Origin: CAVWXT01 sp963759115
Lineage (GTDB): Bacteria; Planctomycetota; Planctomycetia; Pirellulales; Thermoguttaceae
DNA: 64,000 bases
NCBI GenBank assembly: GCA_963759115.1
Contig: CAVWXT010000006.1
Span: 248,001-312,000, forward strand
Direction of reading: 5' to 3'
The position numbers were made by a program, and so were the translations under genes. Below, piece by piece: positions 7,979 to 17,805 of this stretch; the first letter of the stretch is position 1; every line of letters begins with the position of its first letter. Below the pieces are notes generated by a model, which had not been told where the DNA came from, searched no databases, and saw only the letters and a program-made list of their open reading frames with translations.

Positions 7979-8746
7979 TTGAGCGTGCGTCGGCAGTGCG
8001 AACTGCTGGGGTTGAATCGGTCGAGCTGGTACTACCAGCCCACGGGTGAATCGGCGGAGAACTTGCAGTGGATGCGTCGGATCGACGAGCAATACCTGAA
8101 GACACCGTTCTACGGCAGCCGCAAGATGGCCAAGGTCTTGGGCATCGACCGCAAGCGGGCACAACGCCTGATGCGGCGGATGGGCTTGGAGGCGATCTAT
8201 CCCAAGCCGCACCTCTCGCGGAACGACGCCGAGCATCGCATTTACCCGTATTTGCTGCGGAATGTGGCCATTGTGCGGCCGAACCAGGTGTGGTCGAGCG
8301 ACATCACCTACGTGCCCATGCCGCGCGGTTGGATGTACCTGACGGTGGTCATGGATTGGTACAGCCGCTACGTGTTGTCGTGGCGATTGTCGAACACGCT
8401 CGACGGACAGTTCTGCCTGGAGGCGTTGGAGGAAGCTTTGACCCGCGGCACGCCGGAGGTTTTCAACACGGACCAGGGCGTGCAGTACACGGCCAGGGCG
8501 TTCACCGATCGGCTGGCGTTGGCGGGCGTGGCGATCAGCATGGACGGACGTGGCCGCTGGATGGACAACGTATTCGTGGAGCGATTGTGGCGGACGGTGA
8601 AGTACGAGTACATCTACCTTCACGACCACGCCACGCCGCGAGCGTTGGAGGCCGGCCTGGCCGGTTACTTCCCGTTCTACAACGACCAGCGATTGCATGC
8701 AGCCTTGGATTACCTCACGCCGGCGGCGACGTACGCAGCAGCATGA
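7979..8746 (+). CDS. IS3 transposase OrfB (DDE integrase core)
   Basis: A 255-residue rve-type integrase catalytic domain. The D,D,E triad is seen in 'WSSDITYVPMPRGWMYLTVV', 'NTDQGVQYTA' and 'ERLWRTVKYEY'. An HTH_21 segment ('TPFYGSRKMAKVLGIDRKRA') precedes it. The frame is open from 7916, directly after the A9 run, so the expressed product is probably an OrfAB fusion made by slippage. All catalytic residues are present. Confidence 0.9.
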   Translation: MSVRRQCELLGLNRSSWYYQPTGESAENLQWMRRIDEQYLKTPFYGSRKMAKVLGIDRKRAQRLMRRMGLEAIYPKPHLSRNDAEHRIYPYLLRNVAIVRPNQVWSSDITYVPMPRGWMYLTVVMDWYSRYVLSWRLSNTLDGQFCLEALEEALTRGTPEVFNTDQGVQYTARAFTDRLALAGVAISMDGRGRWMDNVFVERLWRTVKYEYIYLHDHATPRALEAGLAGYFPFYNDQRLHAALDYLTPAATYAAA

Positions 8747-8845
8747 GGTGTCCAGCGAAGTCGATGCAGTGGTCCAAATCAACGCCATTTTTCTCGGAAC
8801 AAATTTGGAGAATTTTTCAGATACTCATAACGGGGGAGCTGCTCT

Positions 8846-8885
8846 GCGGCCGCGCGAAACCTTTGGAAGGGGTTTCGCGGGCCGC
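8846..8885. repeat. Hairpin with GC-rich arms
   Basis: GGCCGCGCGAAACC and GGTTTCGCGGGCC form an imperfect inverted repeat with a 9-base loop in the gap between the IS3 element and the next gene. It could be a bidirectional terminator, but no T-tract follows. The rest of 8777-9036 shows no coding signal. Confidence 0.45.
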
Positions 8886-9036
8886 TAGTCCCCTCTATCT
8901 AAGAAATCGTCATCAGTGGTCTAGACAACCGGGTCCACCTCAAAGCTCTTGCCAAACCACAGCACTTCAGTGCAAAATGAGCAGTCATCGGCGGTAACAG
9001 AGGAGCCCACGTCCGAGATCCAACGGAGGGGACGAT

Positions 9037-9381
9037 ATGAACGCCGAGACGGTGCGAGTCAATCTGCGTTACGAGCAGGCAGATCTGAAATCTGTTCTCC
9101 GGTACGCCAGCGCCCACGATGTCGGGCGGCAGGGGCGGTACGATGTTGAGTGGCCCATCGTCCTCAACATCTGGACACACCCCCGAACCAATCAGGCGTG
9201 CCAAGCGGAATCCACGTTGATGTTTTCCCTCGAATTCGATTGGAACGCTGCCTCACTGATGTCGGTGACGTTGCAGCCAGGTTTTGGCTGGGAGGTGTTC
9301 CTCGACGAGTTGGGGAGGCTGGAGCGGACGGTCCTGGGCGACGTGGTCTACGGTCGGAGTCGCTGTGAGCCGAGGACGTAG
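9037..9381 (+). CDS. Hypothetical protein
   Basis: A 114-residue frame with a strong ribosome binding site (GGAGGGG, 5 bases before the ATG). The sequence ('VRVNLRYEQADLKSVLRYAS', 'STLMFSLEFDWNAASLMSVT') has balanced composition, and its codon use looks better than the antisense frames. No family is recognised. 9382-9593 contains nothing I can support. Confidence 0.5.
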   Translation: MNAETVRVNLRYEQADLKSVLRYASAHDVGRQGRYDVEWPIVLNIWTHPRTNQACQAESTLMFSLEFDWNAASLMSVTLQPGFGWEVFLDELGRLERTVLGDVVYGRSRCEPRT

Positions 9382-9593
9382 ATCGCCACTGCCGACATCG
9401 CCATCCCTCTCGACAATTCCTGGCGAGCCAAGCCCCCTGGCCGTCACGCCCACGAATTGCTTTCACTTTTCTTCTGACAAGGGGCGGGACGCACCAGCGC
9501 CATGCCGCTGAGATCGGCGTAGTGAAGGATGATCGCCGGAACGACAACCGTCACCGTGAAGGGCAAAAGGATTACAGCCGTTCCCAGCTACGT

Positions 9594-9878
9594 CTAAAGA
9601 TCATACGCCGATTTGTGATTAGCCGGATCAATATACCTGACGCTTTCCGATGTGAAATCAATATCCTTGATTTTCAGGTAGATCCTTTTGCCAGTCTCAT
9701 CCTGATCGAAGTACATACTCATATTCTTCAAATCGTAGACCACCCTGTAGCGGGCTTCCCAGGCATCGCTAAGCGGCGACACCGGATTCTTCTTTTCGTC
9801 AAATGTCGGCACCAATATGTTGTCTATCGCCTCCTCCATGTACACGATTGCCTGCGACGTGCTTTTCGGTTCAGGCAT
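9594..9878 (-). pseudogene. Ntn-hydrolase (choloylglycine hydrolase-like), C-terminal fragment
   Basis: This is the 3' part of the gene whose 5' part is at 11243-12024. 'WEARYRVVYDLKNMSMYFDQ' and 'IYLKIKDIDFTSE' match the C-terminal strand pair of linear amide C-N hydrolases. Deleting the IS1-like element and one 8-bp target duplication joins the fragments in frame at '...FNMENM|PEPKST...', restoring about 354 residues. Confidence 0.8.
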
Positions 9879-9884
9879 ATTCTC

Positions 9885-11242
9885 GGTAGTGCTTCAGGAT
9901 AGTGGCAAGAGTTTTCGGTGTTTTTGATCATTAAGGCCGACTGTTAACAGGTTTTGGCGTTGCTCTGCCCGGATGGCGCGCTGCCAGGATCCCACATGCA
10001 CCGGATAGCACACGTAGTCACGAACGGTCCACGGCTCCTCGGCCAATCCCATGGCCATGGCCGGCGTGCGGCCACCCAGCGAACCGTGTGGATGCACCCA
10101 GTGATAGAGATCCCGCCAGAGCCACAGCGCGGACTGCAACGATTGCGGGGCATGCGACACGTTGCGCGTGCGCCGCGCCAGTCGCGTCTGCTGCGTACGC
10201 ATCGTTCCGTTGAGCCGTTCGATATGGCCGGTGTTGATGCGTCGCCCCACCTTCAGTCGCTTGAGAAACTTCAGGATGTCGCGACGACGGCCGAAGAGTC
10301 GCCGCGTCTTAACCCGCAGAAGGTTACCGCAAGCATCGCGCACCTTGTGGACCACGCCCACCAGCAAGCCCGGTGGCGGCTTGAGGTCGGGATGTTTGCG
10401 TCGTCCGCGACCGTGGCGGCGACGGCGGAATCGCGTCAGCCCAAACAGGTCGAGGATGGCTTGCGGATAAGGGCGATGTTCATCCGCTTCGATCAACAGC
10501 GGCTGTCTCGGCCGACAACAAGCTGCCACCGAGGCCAGCAGTTCCCGGGCGCTCTCCAGCGTCCGCGGACCCAGGCGAATCTCGATCACGTACCGCGATG
10601 CCGCCGCCAGGGCCACGTGAATCCACGTGCTGCCTCGTCGCCAACGAGATCTGCCAGCAAAGCTAGCGCTGGGTTCTCCCCCTTTTTCGGGCTGGCTAAG
10701 GGAGCATGCAATTCGTCGATCTCGACGGCTTGGATCGGTTCCGCAAGGCGGTCGAGTTGCAGGCGATGGAAGTCCTCGGCACGCGGCCCCGCCTTGGAGA
10801 GCAACAACCCGACAGTCCGTGGGTCGACTTCGCAGATGTCGGCAGTCGCCTCCACGCTGCAACCGTATCCCAGACACTTGACGATCCGCACGACCGTCTC
10901 CTCGGGCAACTTGCTCCTGGCCATCAGCGACCCCTGCCGCTCGCTGAAGCGATGCCCGCAACTCCGACAGTATAAGCGACGAATGCGATGGTCCTTGCCG
11001 ATCCACCCGCACACACTGAGATTGCCCGCGGCGAAACGGTTGAAATCGCAGCAGTCCTCGTTGGGACAGGCGAAGCCCGTAAGATCGTCGCCGGGCGAGA
11101 TGACTTCGCTGATTGGCTGGCGTTTGCGCGTCATGGCACACCTCCCTGGCTCCCGACCAGAATTGTACACATTTCACGCATAACAGAGACCACAATGTCA
11201 CACAATCACCGTATTCCTTTGCCACTTTCCTGAGGCACTACC
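9885..11242 (-). mobile_element. IS1-like insertion sequence with 8-bp target duplication
   Basis: A 1358-bp element with terminal inverted repeats: left GGTAGTGCTTCAGGATAGTG and right (complement) GGTAGTGCCTCAGGAAAGTG. It is flanked by identical ATATTCTC at 9877-9884 and 11243-11250. It encodes a two-frame IS1-type transposase on the minus strand. It interrupts a linear amide C-N hydrolase gene. Confidence 0.92.
9894..11134 (-). CDS. IS1-family-like transposase (InsA/InsB-type frameshift)
   Basis: The first frame starts at ATG 11134 with GGGAGG nearby. It has a zinc-finger-like start ('CPNEDCCDFNRF', 'LYCRSCGHRFSERQGSLMA') and the first catalytic Asp in 'VEIDELHAPLA'. Near 10630 the reading passes to the -1 frame ('STWIHVALAAASRYVIEIRL'), which supplies the second Asp in 'IEADEHRPYPQ' and the Glu in 'TGHIERLNGTMRTQQTRLAR'. 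The arrangement mirrors the programmed -1 frameshift that makes InsAB' in IS1. All DDE residues are present, so it may be active. The first frame on its own stops at 10586. Confidence 0.8.
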
Positions 11243-12024
11243 ATATTCTCCATATTGAAGGAAATCCGAATGAATCTGTTCATGGCATTTGCCCCGCCCG
11301 GCAGTTGCTCGACCGAATACTGCTTCTTCTCGCTCCTTATCCTCGTCAGATTGGCAAGCTGCTCAGTGTATCGTGGCTCATTCGTCATGACGCTGTATTG
11401 CGGGCCGTGGAACACTTCCAGTCGTCCCCCGTTGAACTCAATGATCGCTGCGTCACCGCTGGCATCATTGACGGCAAAGTGAGATGGATTGGTAATCTTT
11501 TGTCCCTGATACGTCCCTTCCATCGGTGTTATCTGGTAATTGCGCAGTCCGGCAACGACTTCATTGACGTTGGCGCATGTAGCCAGCACATACTTGACCC
11601 AGGACATGGCGTTAACGCTTGGTTTGTTCGGGAGCAAGGCAGGCATGACGCTGTCGCCTTGCGTCAACAAATGCGCTGTCAGGCCCTTTTCGTTAATTCC
11701 TTCGCCCGAGTAGCAATATTTGTCATCATCCTCAATCGCAACCGTGCCGTACCTTACCGTCCAACTGATGTGATCGCCGATGTCGTGATCTTTGAAGCCA
11801 CGTGGTATTATTACCAGTCTGGTTGGAACCGGTCCCCACCATTCAAGGGTTCGACCGACGAATGTCCCCTGCGAGTTGGTCTTCATCATTAACGAACATG
11901 CGGCAGCGTCTCCACAGCAGCAAACGATGAATACCTGCAACGCTGTAAGGAGCATCGAGCACGATAGAGCCATCTCCCTGACGGCAGGAACTCCCATGAC
12001 CTTTGGTTTCTTCGCCATTTCCAT
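11206..12024 (-). pseudogene. Linear amide C-N hydrolase (choloylglycine hydrolase family), N-terminal fragment
   Basis: A signal peptide (residues about 15-40) ends at AAACSLMM. In this Ntn-hydrolase family (penicillin V acylase, bile salt hydrolase) the Cys exposed after processing is the nucleophile. Downstream 'TFVGRTLEWW', 'GINEKGLTAHLL', and 'NPSHFAVNDASGDAAIIEFN' hold the conserved Arg, Asn and Asp regions. The genuine gene sequence ends at 11243; the last residues (VVPQESGKGIR) derive from the IS1-like element. The protein would have been exported and would cleave linear amides such as acyl-homoserine lactones, penicillin V or bile-salt-like amides; the substrate is unknown. Confidence 0.82.
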
Positions 12025-12112
12025 ATCTCCGGTTCCGGGTTACGACTGAATGCACAACTATTAGCCGTAGAATCGACAGCAGAATCCGCTAGGGAATGCC
12101 AAAACCGCCATT

Positions 12113-13436
12113 TAGCGGCCGCGCACGGATAACTTGAACAAGTTTACTTACGTGGTGAGAGCGTGTAGTTCCATTCGCCGTGGAACTTGTGATGTTTGAG
12201 ACGCAGCTTTCTCAGTTGCTCGTCAGTGACTTTGATTTTGGTCGGATAATGGTTTGTGTCAATGGCCGCTTTCACAGTCAATCCCGTTCACGTCTTCGTG
12301 TTGGCGATGAGATTCACGATGACCTCAAGGCTGACCAGGGGGCGGGCACGCCAGTTCTTCGTGATGAAGCTGAACAGGCGATGCTCGATCTTGTTCCATT
12401 TGCTGGTGCCGGGTGGGAAATGACAAACGAACAGCTTGATGCCCAATTCGTCAGCCAACTCTTGCAGCGACACCTTCCACAACCGGTTGCGACTCCCGTT
12501 GCTGCCTCCGCCATCCGCTGTGATCAAAAGTTCGCGGGCGCGCGGAAATCGCTGCTGCCCCATTTCATTCCACCATCGACGGATACTGGGGACGGCAAAC
12601 TGCACTGTATCGTGATCGATGCCGACGCTTACCCACCCTTCGTTCCGCAGCAGATCGTACACGCCGTAGAGAGCCGCCTTCCCCAACGACTTGATCAGGA
12701 AGTCGTAAACGCGCACTTCTTCGGGCGTTCCCTGGGGGAACCATTCCCTCCCGCCATTCTTGAAATCGCCCACGTTTTCCTTCTTTTTGGCATCCACGGA
12801 AACCGCCGGTTGGCCGCGTTTCAAGAACCGCTGGACGCTCGCATTGATGTACTCGAACTGGGCATTGCGATCCGGATGCGACGATCCCTCCCGAGTCTTG
12901 CGGTTTGCCTGCAAGCTATAGTCCGCACGGTGCAACAATTTGGCCACGGTCCGTGCGCCGACCGGATGGCTTTGACGCGTCAGTTCCTCGGCCAAGTTGC
13001 GCGTGCTCTTACACGTCCAGCGCAACGGCGACTTGGGGTCGCCACGGGTCGTTGGTTCAATCAACGTTTCGAGTGCAGCCATCAGACCCGGATCGGTCTC
13101 TGTCAAGGACTTGTCACCGCCACCCGGTCGTCGCACGCGACAGGCCGCAACCGCACGCTCTTTTTCAGGCAGTTCCAACTCATGAAGCGCGGCGGTGATC
13201 GTGGTACGAGACATTCCGCTGGCCTGCGAAACCGCTGTAATCCCACCCCAGCCGATATCACAGGCTTCCGCTGCCGCCCACTGTCGCCGTCGGCGTTCAT
13301 CCAACTCCGGCTCCAGCAACCGATACTTGGCTTCAATCCGTGCAATTACCTGTGCATCCTGCATGCACACGTTATCACACAATGCAATGAACGCCACAAT
13401 AGCAATTTGTTCAAGTTATCCGTGCGCGCTCTCTAA
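12113..13436 (-). mobile_element. ISAzo13-type insertion sequence, copy 1
   Basis: Ends are near-identical inverted repeats: CGCGCACGGATAACTTGAAC at 12120 and its complement ending at 13428. Comparison with copy 2 extends the shared ends to about 12113 (TTAGCGGC) and 13436 (TTAGAGAG, complement). It is almost identical to copy 2 (16289-17615) in inverted orientation, with transposase starts facing each other across a 2.85-kb segment. Confidence 0.85.
12144..13397 (-). pseudogene. ISAzo13-family transposase, nonsense mutation (copy 1)
   Basis: A DDE transposase related to 'Rhodopirellula transposase'/ISAzo13. HTH near the N-terminus ('GITAVSQASGMSRTTITAAL'), then 'PAVSVDAKKKENVG', 'LLITADGGGSNGSRNRLWK' and 'GTSKWNKIEHRLFSFITKNW' with catalytic acids. 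The frame stops at 12288 after '...NLIANTKT', where copy 2 has CGA (Arg) and this copy has TGA. Sequence matching the remaining ~47 codons continues to 12144. The start may be the internal ATG at 13364 (MQDAQVIAR). Confidence 0.85.
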
Positions 13437-13544
13437 GAGACAGGGGTTCTGAATGTGCTGGAAAAGCGGGCAGGTGGGGCTGTATCGGCCGTCGCCCAGC
13501 CAATTTCCGCTAGGTTCTCGACGAAACTCCTCGGCAGCTTCTCT

Positions 13545-13835
13545 TCACGGCTCACAACCTTCGCCCGGCCACGCTGTAAAGGCGAATACCCGGATCGGCG
13601 TTACCGTGTGATACGTCTTGCCAATGCGGGTCATGCAGCGGCTCTGAACGAGAATCCAACGGAGCGAGTTGTCGGCAGTTTGGAAGTCGCAGGCGGAACC
13701 GGTGAACTCCATCACCTTGCCAACCTCGGACATGGCAAGATCAAGTGCCGCTTGCCAGAGTTGCTCCACCAGTTGCTTCGCCTTCTCGGGGCTGGTCACC
13801 GTGGATCGCAAGGTGTAGTGAATCGTCAGGCCCAT
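13545..13835 (-). CDS. MGLTIHY-type hypothetical protein, C-terminally truncated
   Basis: The protein begins 'MGLTIHYTLRSTVTSPEKAK', followed by 'QLVEQLWQAALDL', 'FTGSACDF' and 'VFAFTAWPGEGCEP', a pattern I associate with a widespread planctomycete protein family of unknown function that is normally about twice as long. The rest is missing; the ISAzo13 copy 1 begins about 110 bp downstream and probably replaced it. The ATG at 13835 is preferred over the longer frame (13859), since family members begin MGLTIHY. Confidence 0.6.
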   Translation of the reverse strand: MGLTIHYTLRSTVTSPEKAKQLVEQLWQAALDLAMSEVGKVMEFTGSACDFQTADNSLRWILVQSRCMTRIGKTYHTVTPIRVFAFTAWPGEGCEP

Positions 13836-13952
13836 CGGTCGTGTCCCTGGTACCTCCACCGGCCATTTTACTGCTCGTCAGGGCATTGTCGAGAAGGCTG
13901 CTGAATTGCGTGCCTCTTCTCACACTCCGCAGGTTCGCAGTACAATGCGGCC

Positions 13953-14711
13953 ATGCACGTGATCTCCCTCCAATCCGGCAGCAACGGCAACTGCATTTAC
14001 GTCGAGGCAGGCGGCGTCAAGCTGCTGTTTGATGCCGGGATCAGTGGAAGCAAAGCCAAGGAGCGGCTCGGATGCCACAGCCGAGATATAGCTGGTGTCG
14101 ATGCCGTCCTGATTTCCCACGACCACGTGGATCACTGCCGCTCGATGGGCATTTTCCATCGGAAGTTTGGCCTGCCCGTCTACGCCACGGCCAAGACGTA
14201 CCGGGCAGCAAGCCGATATGGGCTGGGGGAAATCGAAGATCTTCGGCACTTCACAGCGGGCGAGACCCTGCGCTTGGAACGGGTGACGGTGGAAACGACG
14301 GCCACCCCACACGACGGTGTTGATGGCGTGGTGTTCGTCGTGGACGATGGCCGACATCGTCTGGGCATCTTGACCGATCTGGGGCATGTGTTCGATGATC
14401 TGGAGGACATCATCGGCTCCCTTGATGCCGTGCTGTTAGAGAGCAACTATGATCCTGATATGCTTGCCAATGGCCCCTATCCCCGATGGCTTCAGGAGCG
14501 AATCGTGGGCCCGGCCGGTCACATCTCCAACTTCGAGGCCGCCGAACTCTTGAGCACCGCCAAGCGAATGAAGTGGGCGTGCTTGGCTCATCTTTCCGAG
14601 GACAACAACACTCCGGCGCTAGCGGTCGAGACGCATCACCGGATACTGGGCAAGAGGCTGCCGATCCACGTGGCGACTCGGTACGAGGCGACGGAGGTGA
14701 TGGAGGTGTAG
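13953..14711 (+). CDS. MBL-fold metal-dependent hydrolase (YycJ/WalJ-like)
   Basis: A 252-residue metallo-beta-lactamase-fold protein. The metal-binding motif is 'VLISHDHVDHCRSMGI' (about residues 50-65). Other metal ligands are expected in 'TATPHDGVDGVVF', 'ILTDLGHV' and the late His in 'CLAHLSEDNNTP'. The start 'MHVISLQSGSNGNCIYVEAG' with SGSxGN is typical of YycJ/WalJ-like enzymes, whose members act as 5'-3' exonucleases or phosphodiesterases. It is the only complete non-transposon gene between the two ISAzo13 copies, so it could be their passenger. Confidence 0.88.
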   Translation: MHVISLQSGSNGNCIYVEAGGVKLLFDAGISGSKAKERLGCHSRDIAGVDAVLISHDHVDHCRSMGIFHRKFGLPVYATAKTYRAASRYGLGEIEDLRHFTAGETLRLERVTVETTATPHDGVDGVVFVVDDGRHRLGILTDLGHVFDDLEDIIGSLDAVLLESNYDPDMLANGPYPRWLQERIVGPAGHISNFEAAELLSTAKRMKWACLAHLSEDNNTPALAVETHHRILGKRLPIHVATRYEATEVMEV

Positions 14712-14727
14712 GGGTTCGCCCACCACT

Positions 14728-15132
14728 TCATTGGCCGATTGACCAAACCGTTTGGGCTTGTGGTGGCTCCGGGTTTTCGCAATCGATTACTGTTGCTGCG
14801 CCTGCCCGCCAACGCTGCATCGCTTTCGCCACTTCAGGAAGTGGGGCTTCCAAACATAGCTCCTCAGCCGCTTTAGCCTCGGCCAGGGTGGCAAACCCGA
14901 CCAGCACTTGTGGCACGGGACTGACATTGGGCGGCTTGGTGGTGGCCACGGGGCACCGGGCGCAACTGGATTGATTGATGGCAATCCAGAATTCGCGGGA
15001 GCATCCCGGTTTTGTAGGTGTTACGCGGCATCGGTCAAAGGGGTCGCAAAGGCTTTGTTGGTTAGGACTTGCCAGTGCTTCGACGTAAAGCTTCGTCCAA
15101 CCCGTCCGCGTAGGGGATTGGCCGGGTGCCAA
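14728..15132 (-). CDS. Hypothetical protein, possibly N-terminally altered
   Basis: A 134-residue frame, convergent with the MBL gene. The C-terminal half ('QVLVGFATLAEAKAAEELCL', then 'EAPLPEVAKAMQRWRAG') is protein-like and carries several Cys residues in the first half. No recognised domain. The N-terminal 30 residues adjoin IS66 debris and may not be original. Confidence 0.4.
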   Translation of the reverse strand: MAPGQSPTRTGWTKLYVEALASPNQQSLCDPFDRCRVTPTKPGCSREFWIAINQSSCARCPVATTKPPNVSPVPQVLVGFATLAEAKAAEELCLEAPLPEVAKAMQRWRAGAATVIDCENPEPPQAQTVWSIGQ

Positions 15133-15165
15133 GGTGCTTCGACGAGGGGATGGCCTTGGGCAATG

Positions 15166-16288
15166 TTATGAACTGTCGGGGGCGGCCGGGATCGCGGTTG
15201 GCATCGTCAATGTAGCGCGCCGTTCGGAAGAGAGATTCCAGGGCAGAAAGGGGTGGATGTTGTCGGGCGCCTTCCCGCCAGCCGCTGCACAATTCTCCAA
15301 GTACCACGTCAGCCACGGGCGAGGATTGATTTTCCCGTGAGCCAGCGTGGCCAATAGCGAGAACATGGTCGCTGCCAGCCGGCCACTCCAGAGGGAACCC
15401 GAGCCGTAGAAGTTCTTTCGCGCCACGGCCGGACCGCGACCAGCTCGTTCCGAAGCGTTGTTGTCCAGCGGGATGCGCGGATCATCGACGAACCGAACCA
15501 GTCCCGTCCAATGCTCTTGCAGACTTTCCAGAACTTTGCGGCACGGCTGGCGGAGTTTGGCATCGGAGAGTTCTGTCACGGCTTCAGCACGCATCGTTTC
15601 CACCGCACGACGCAAGAGAACATCCTGTTCTTGAAACTTCACCGAATCGAACGGATGTTGTAGGCGTTCTCGATTGACGTGATAAACGTGTCGGATGCGG
15701 CGCAGCCACTCCAAGGCCCAAGGCGTCAACTCCGTCCAACTCTTGCCCACTGCGACAAAGTCGCGCCGCACATGCGCCAACAGAACGCCAACAACAGCAA
15801 CCCTCTTTTCACCGGCGTCATGGCCTTGTAGCCTGAGTACCGATCCACTGCCAACACCCCGGAAGCCTTTAGCCCCAAGTGCGACTGCGGCACTTCGTGG
15901 CCGCGACTGGGATCGAGCAGATAGACCACCGTATCCGTGCCGAGAATGACCCACAACCACCAGCCATAGCCCTTTTTCCCGTCCAAAACGGCGAAAACCA
16001 GCCATCGGGTTTCGTCGGCTTGATGGAAGTCGCCTTGCCGATTTCGCTCGCACAATGCCTCGTAGATCGGCTGCAACATCGGCCCCATCCGTTGCAGCCC
16101 GTCGTTGATCGTGCCACCCGGCAAGTCCAAATCATACTGTTCGAGTTGCCCGAGCAGCCGTTCCGTGGGCCGATACGACGAATACTTATCCAACAAGACA
16201 AACACCCAGATCGAAACGCCGTAGTTGCCTTTGGGAATCAATTTCGGCGGCGGCGGGGCCGTATAGAGAATCTGGGGTCAGAGCGCAG
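15166..16288 (-). pseudogene. IS66-family transposase remnant
   Basis: Two frames carry IS66 TnpC sequence. From 16288 to about 15790: 'GNYGVSIWVFVLLDKYSSYR', 'ADETRWLVFAVLDGKKGYGW', 'AVDRYSGYKAMTPVKRG'. Then, after a frame change, 'PWALEWLRRIRHVYHVNRER', 'LDNNASERAGRGPAVARKNF', 'YLENCAAAGGKAPDNIHPFL' to the stop at 15166. The N-terminal zinc-binding part is absent because ISAzo13 copy 2 begins exactly where the frame is cut. It is inactive. Confidence 0.85.
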
Positions 16289-17615
16289 TTAGAGAGCGCG
16301 CACGGATAACTTGAACAAATTGCTATTGTGGCGTTCATTGCATTGTGTGATAACGTGTGCATGCAGGATGCACAGGTAATTGCACGGATTGAAGCCAAGT
16401 ATCGGTTGCTGGAGCCGGAGTTGGATGAACGCCGACGGCGACAGTGGGCGGCAGCAGAAGCCTGTGATATCGGCTGGGGTGGGATTACAGCGGTTTCGCA
16501 GGCCAGCGGAATGTCTCGTACCACGATCACCGCCGCGCTTCATGAGTTGGAACTGCCTGAAAAAGAGCGTGCGGTTGCGGCCTGTCGCGTGCGACGACCG
16601 GGTGGCGGTGACAAGTCCTTGACAGAGACCGATCCGGGTCTGATGGCTGCACTCGAAACGTTGATTGAACCAACGACCCGTGGCGACCCCAAGTCGCCGT
16701 TGCGCTGGACGTGTAAGAGCACGCGCAACTTGGCCGAGGAACTGACGCGTCAAAGCCATCCGGTCGGCGCACGGACCGTGGCCAAATTGTTGCACCGTGC
16801 GGACTATAGCTTGCAGGCAAACCGCAAGACTCGGGAGGGATCGTCGCATCCGGATCGCAATGCCCAGTTCGAGTACATCAATGCGAGCGTCCAGCGGTTT
16901 CTTGAAACGCGGCCAACCGGCGGTTTCCGTGGATGCCAAAAAGAAGGAAAACGTGGGCGATTTCAAGAATGGCGGGAGGGAATGGTTCCCCCAGGGAACG
17001 CCCGAAGAAGTGCGCGTTTACGACTTCCTGATCAAGTCGTTGGGGAAGGCGGCTCTCTACGGCGTGTACGATCTGCTGCGGAACGAAGGGTGGGTAAGCG
17101 TCGGCATCGATCACGATACAGCGCAGTTTGCCGTCCCCAGTATCCGTCGATGGTGGAATGAAATGGGGCAGCAGCGATTTCCGCGCGCCCGCGAACTTTT
17201 GATCACAGCGGATGGCGGAGGCAGCAACGGGAGTCGCAACCGGTTGTGGAAGGTGTCGCTGCAAGAGTTGGCTGACGAATTGGGCATCAAGCTGTTCGTT
17301 TGTCATTTCCCACCCGGCACCAGCAAATGGAACAAGATCGAGCATCGCCTGTTCAGCTTCATCACGAAGAACTGGCGTGCCCGCCCCCTGGTCAGCCTTG
17401 AGGTCATCGTGAATCTCATCGCCAACACGAAGACGCGAACGGGATTGACTGTGAAAGCGGCCATTGACACAAACCATTATCCGACCAAAATCAAAGTCAC
17501 TGACGAGCAACTGAGAAAGCTGCGTCTCAAACATCACAAGTTCCACGGCGAATGGAACTACACGCTCTCACCACGTAAGTAAACTTGTTCACGTTATCCG
17601 TGCGCGGCCGCTTAG
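16289..17615 (+). mobile_element. ISAzo13-type insertion sequence, copy 2 (inverted relative to copy 1)
   Basis: Ends TTAGAGAG-CGCGCACGG at 16289 and, in complement, CTAAGCGGC-CGCGCACGG at 17615. It carries the same transposase as copy 1 in opposite orientation and truncates the IS66 remnant. Together the copies bracket 13437-16288 like a composite transposon, but no target duplication is visible at the outer ends. Confidence 0.85.
16328..17582 (+). pseudogene. ISAzo13-family transposase, frameshifted (copy 2)
   Basis: Nearly identical to copy 1 but with one extra T near 16899 (TTT where copy 1 has TT), which shifts the frame after '...NASVQRFLETRPTGGFRG'. The correct continuation ('GQPAVSVDAKKKENVGDFKN') is in the next frame and runs to the natural end 'HHKFHGEWNYTLSPRK' at 17582. 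Copy 1 lacks this insertion but has a stop codon instead, so each copy carries one different lesion. Confidence 0.85.
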
Positions 17616-17616
17616 C

Positions 17617-17718
17617 TCTACAGCAAGACTTTGCCCAAACAACTACCAGCTATTGCGATGCTGGCAAAGCTGTCAATACAACGCCTGGTAGCCAATAGCC
17701 GAAAGTCTTGCTGTAGAG
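17617..17718. repeat. 102-bp palindromic element (MITE-like hairpin)
   Basis: Perfect 17-bp arms (CTCTACAGCAAGACTTT and complement, 17617-17633 and 17702-17718) enclose an inner region that again has CTACCAG/CTGGTAG arms. It abuts the outer end of ISAzo13 copy 2. No coding potential. Confidence 0.7.
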
Positions 17719-17805
17719 ATATTCACGATCTGACGCAAAGCAATCGCTGCCATCAACGAGCATTTCTGCGTACGTCAGGTCCCCCTTTTCAAACACCGGA
17801 CAGCG

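Larger units (their letters stand above)
7578..8776 (+). mobile_element. IS3-family insertion sequence
   Basis: About 1.2 kb holding overlapping orfA and orfB. Candidate ends are TGGACCCA at 7578 and, in inverse orientation, TGGACCAC ending at 8776. The boundaries are approximate because only six to seven bases match and no target duplication is evident. Confidence 0.7.

Noticed and set aside
7034..8788. A 584-codon minus-strand frame spanning the HTH gene and the IS3 element
   Set aside because: Only the last 153 codons are the HTH gene; the rest is antisense to the IS3 transposase, which has clear catalytic motifs on the plus strand.
9164..9547. A 127-codon minus-strand frame
   Set aside because: Arg/Ser-rich composition, overlaps the better supported plus-strand gene at 9037-9381, no domain.
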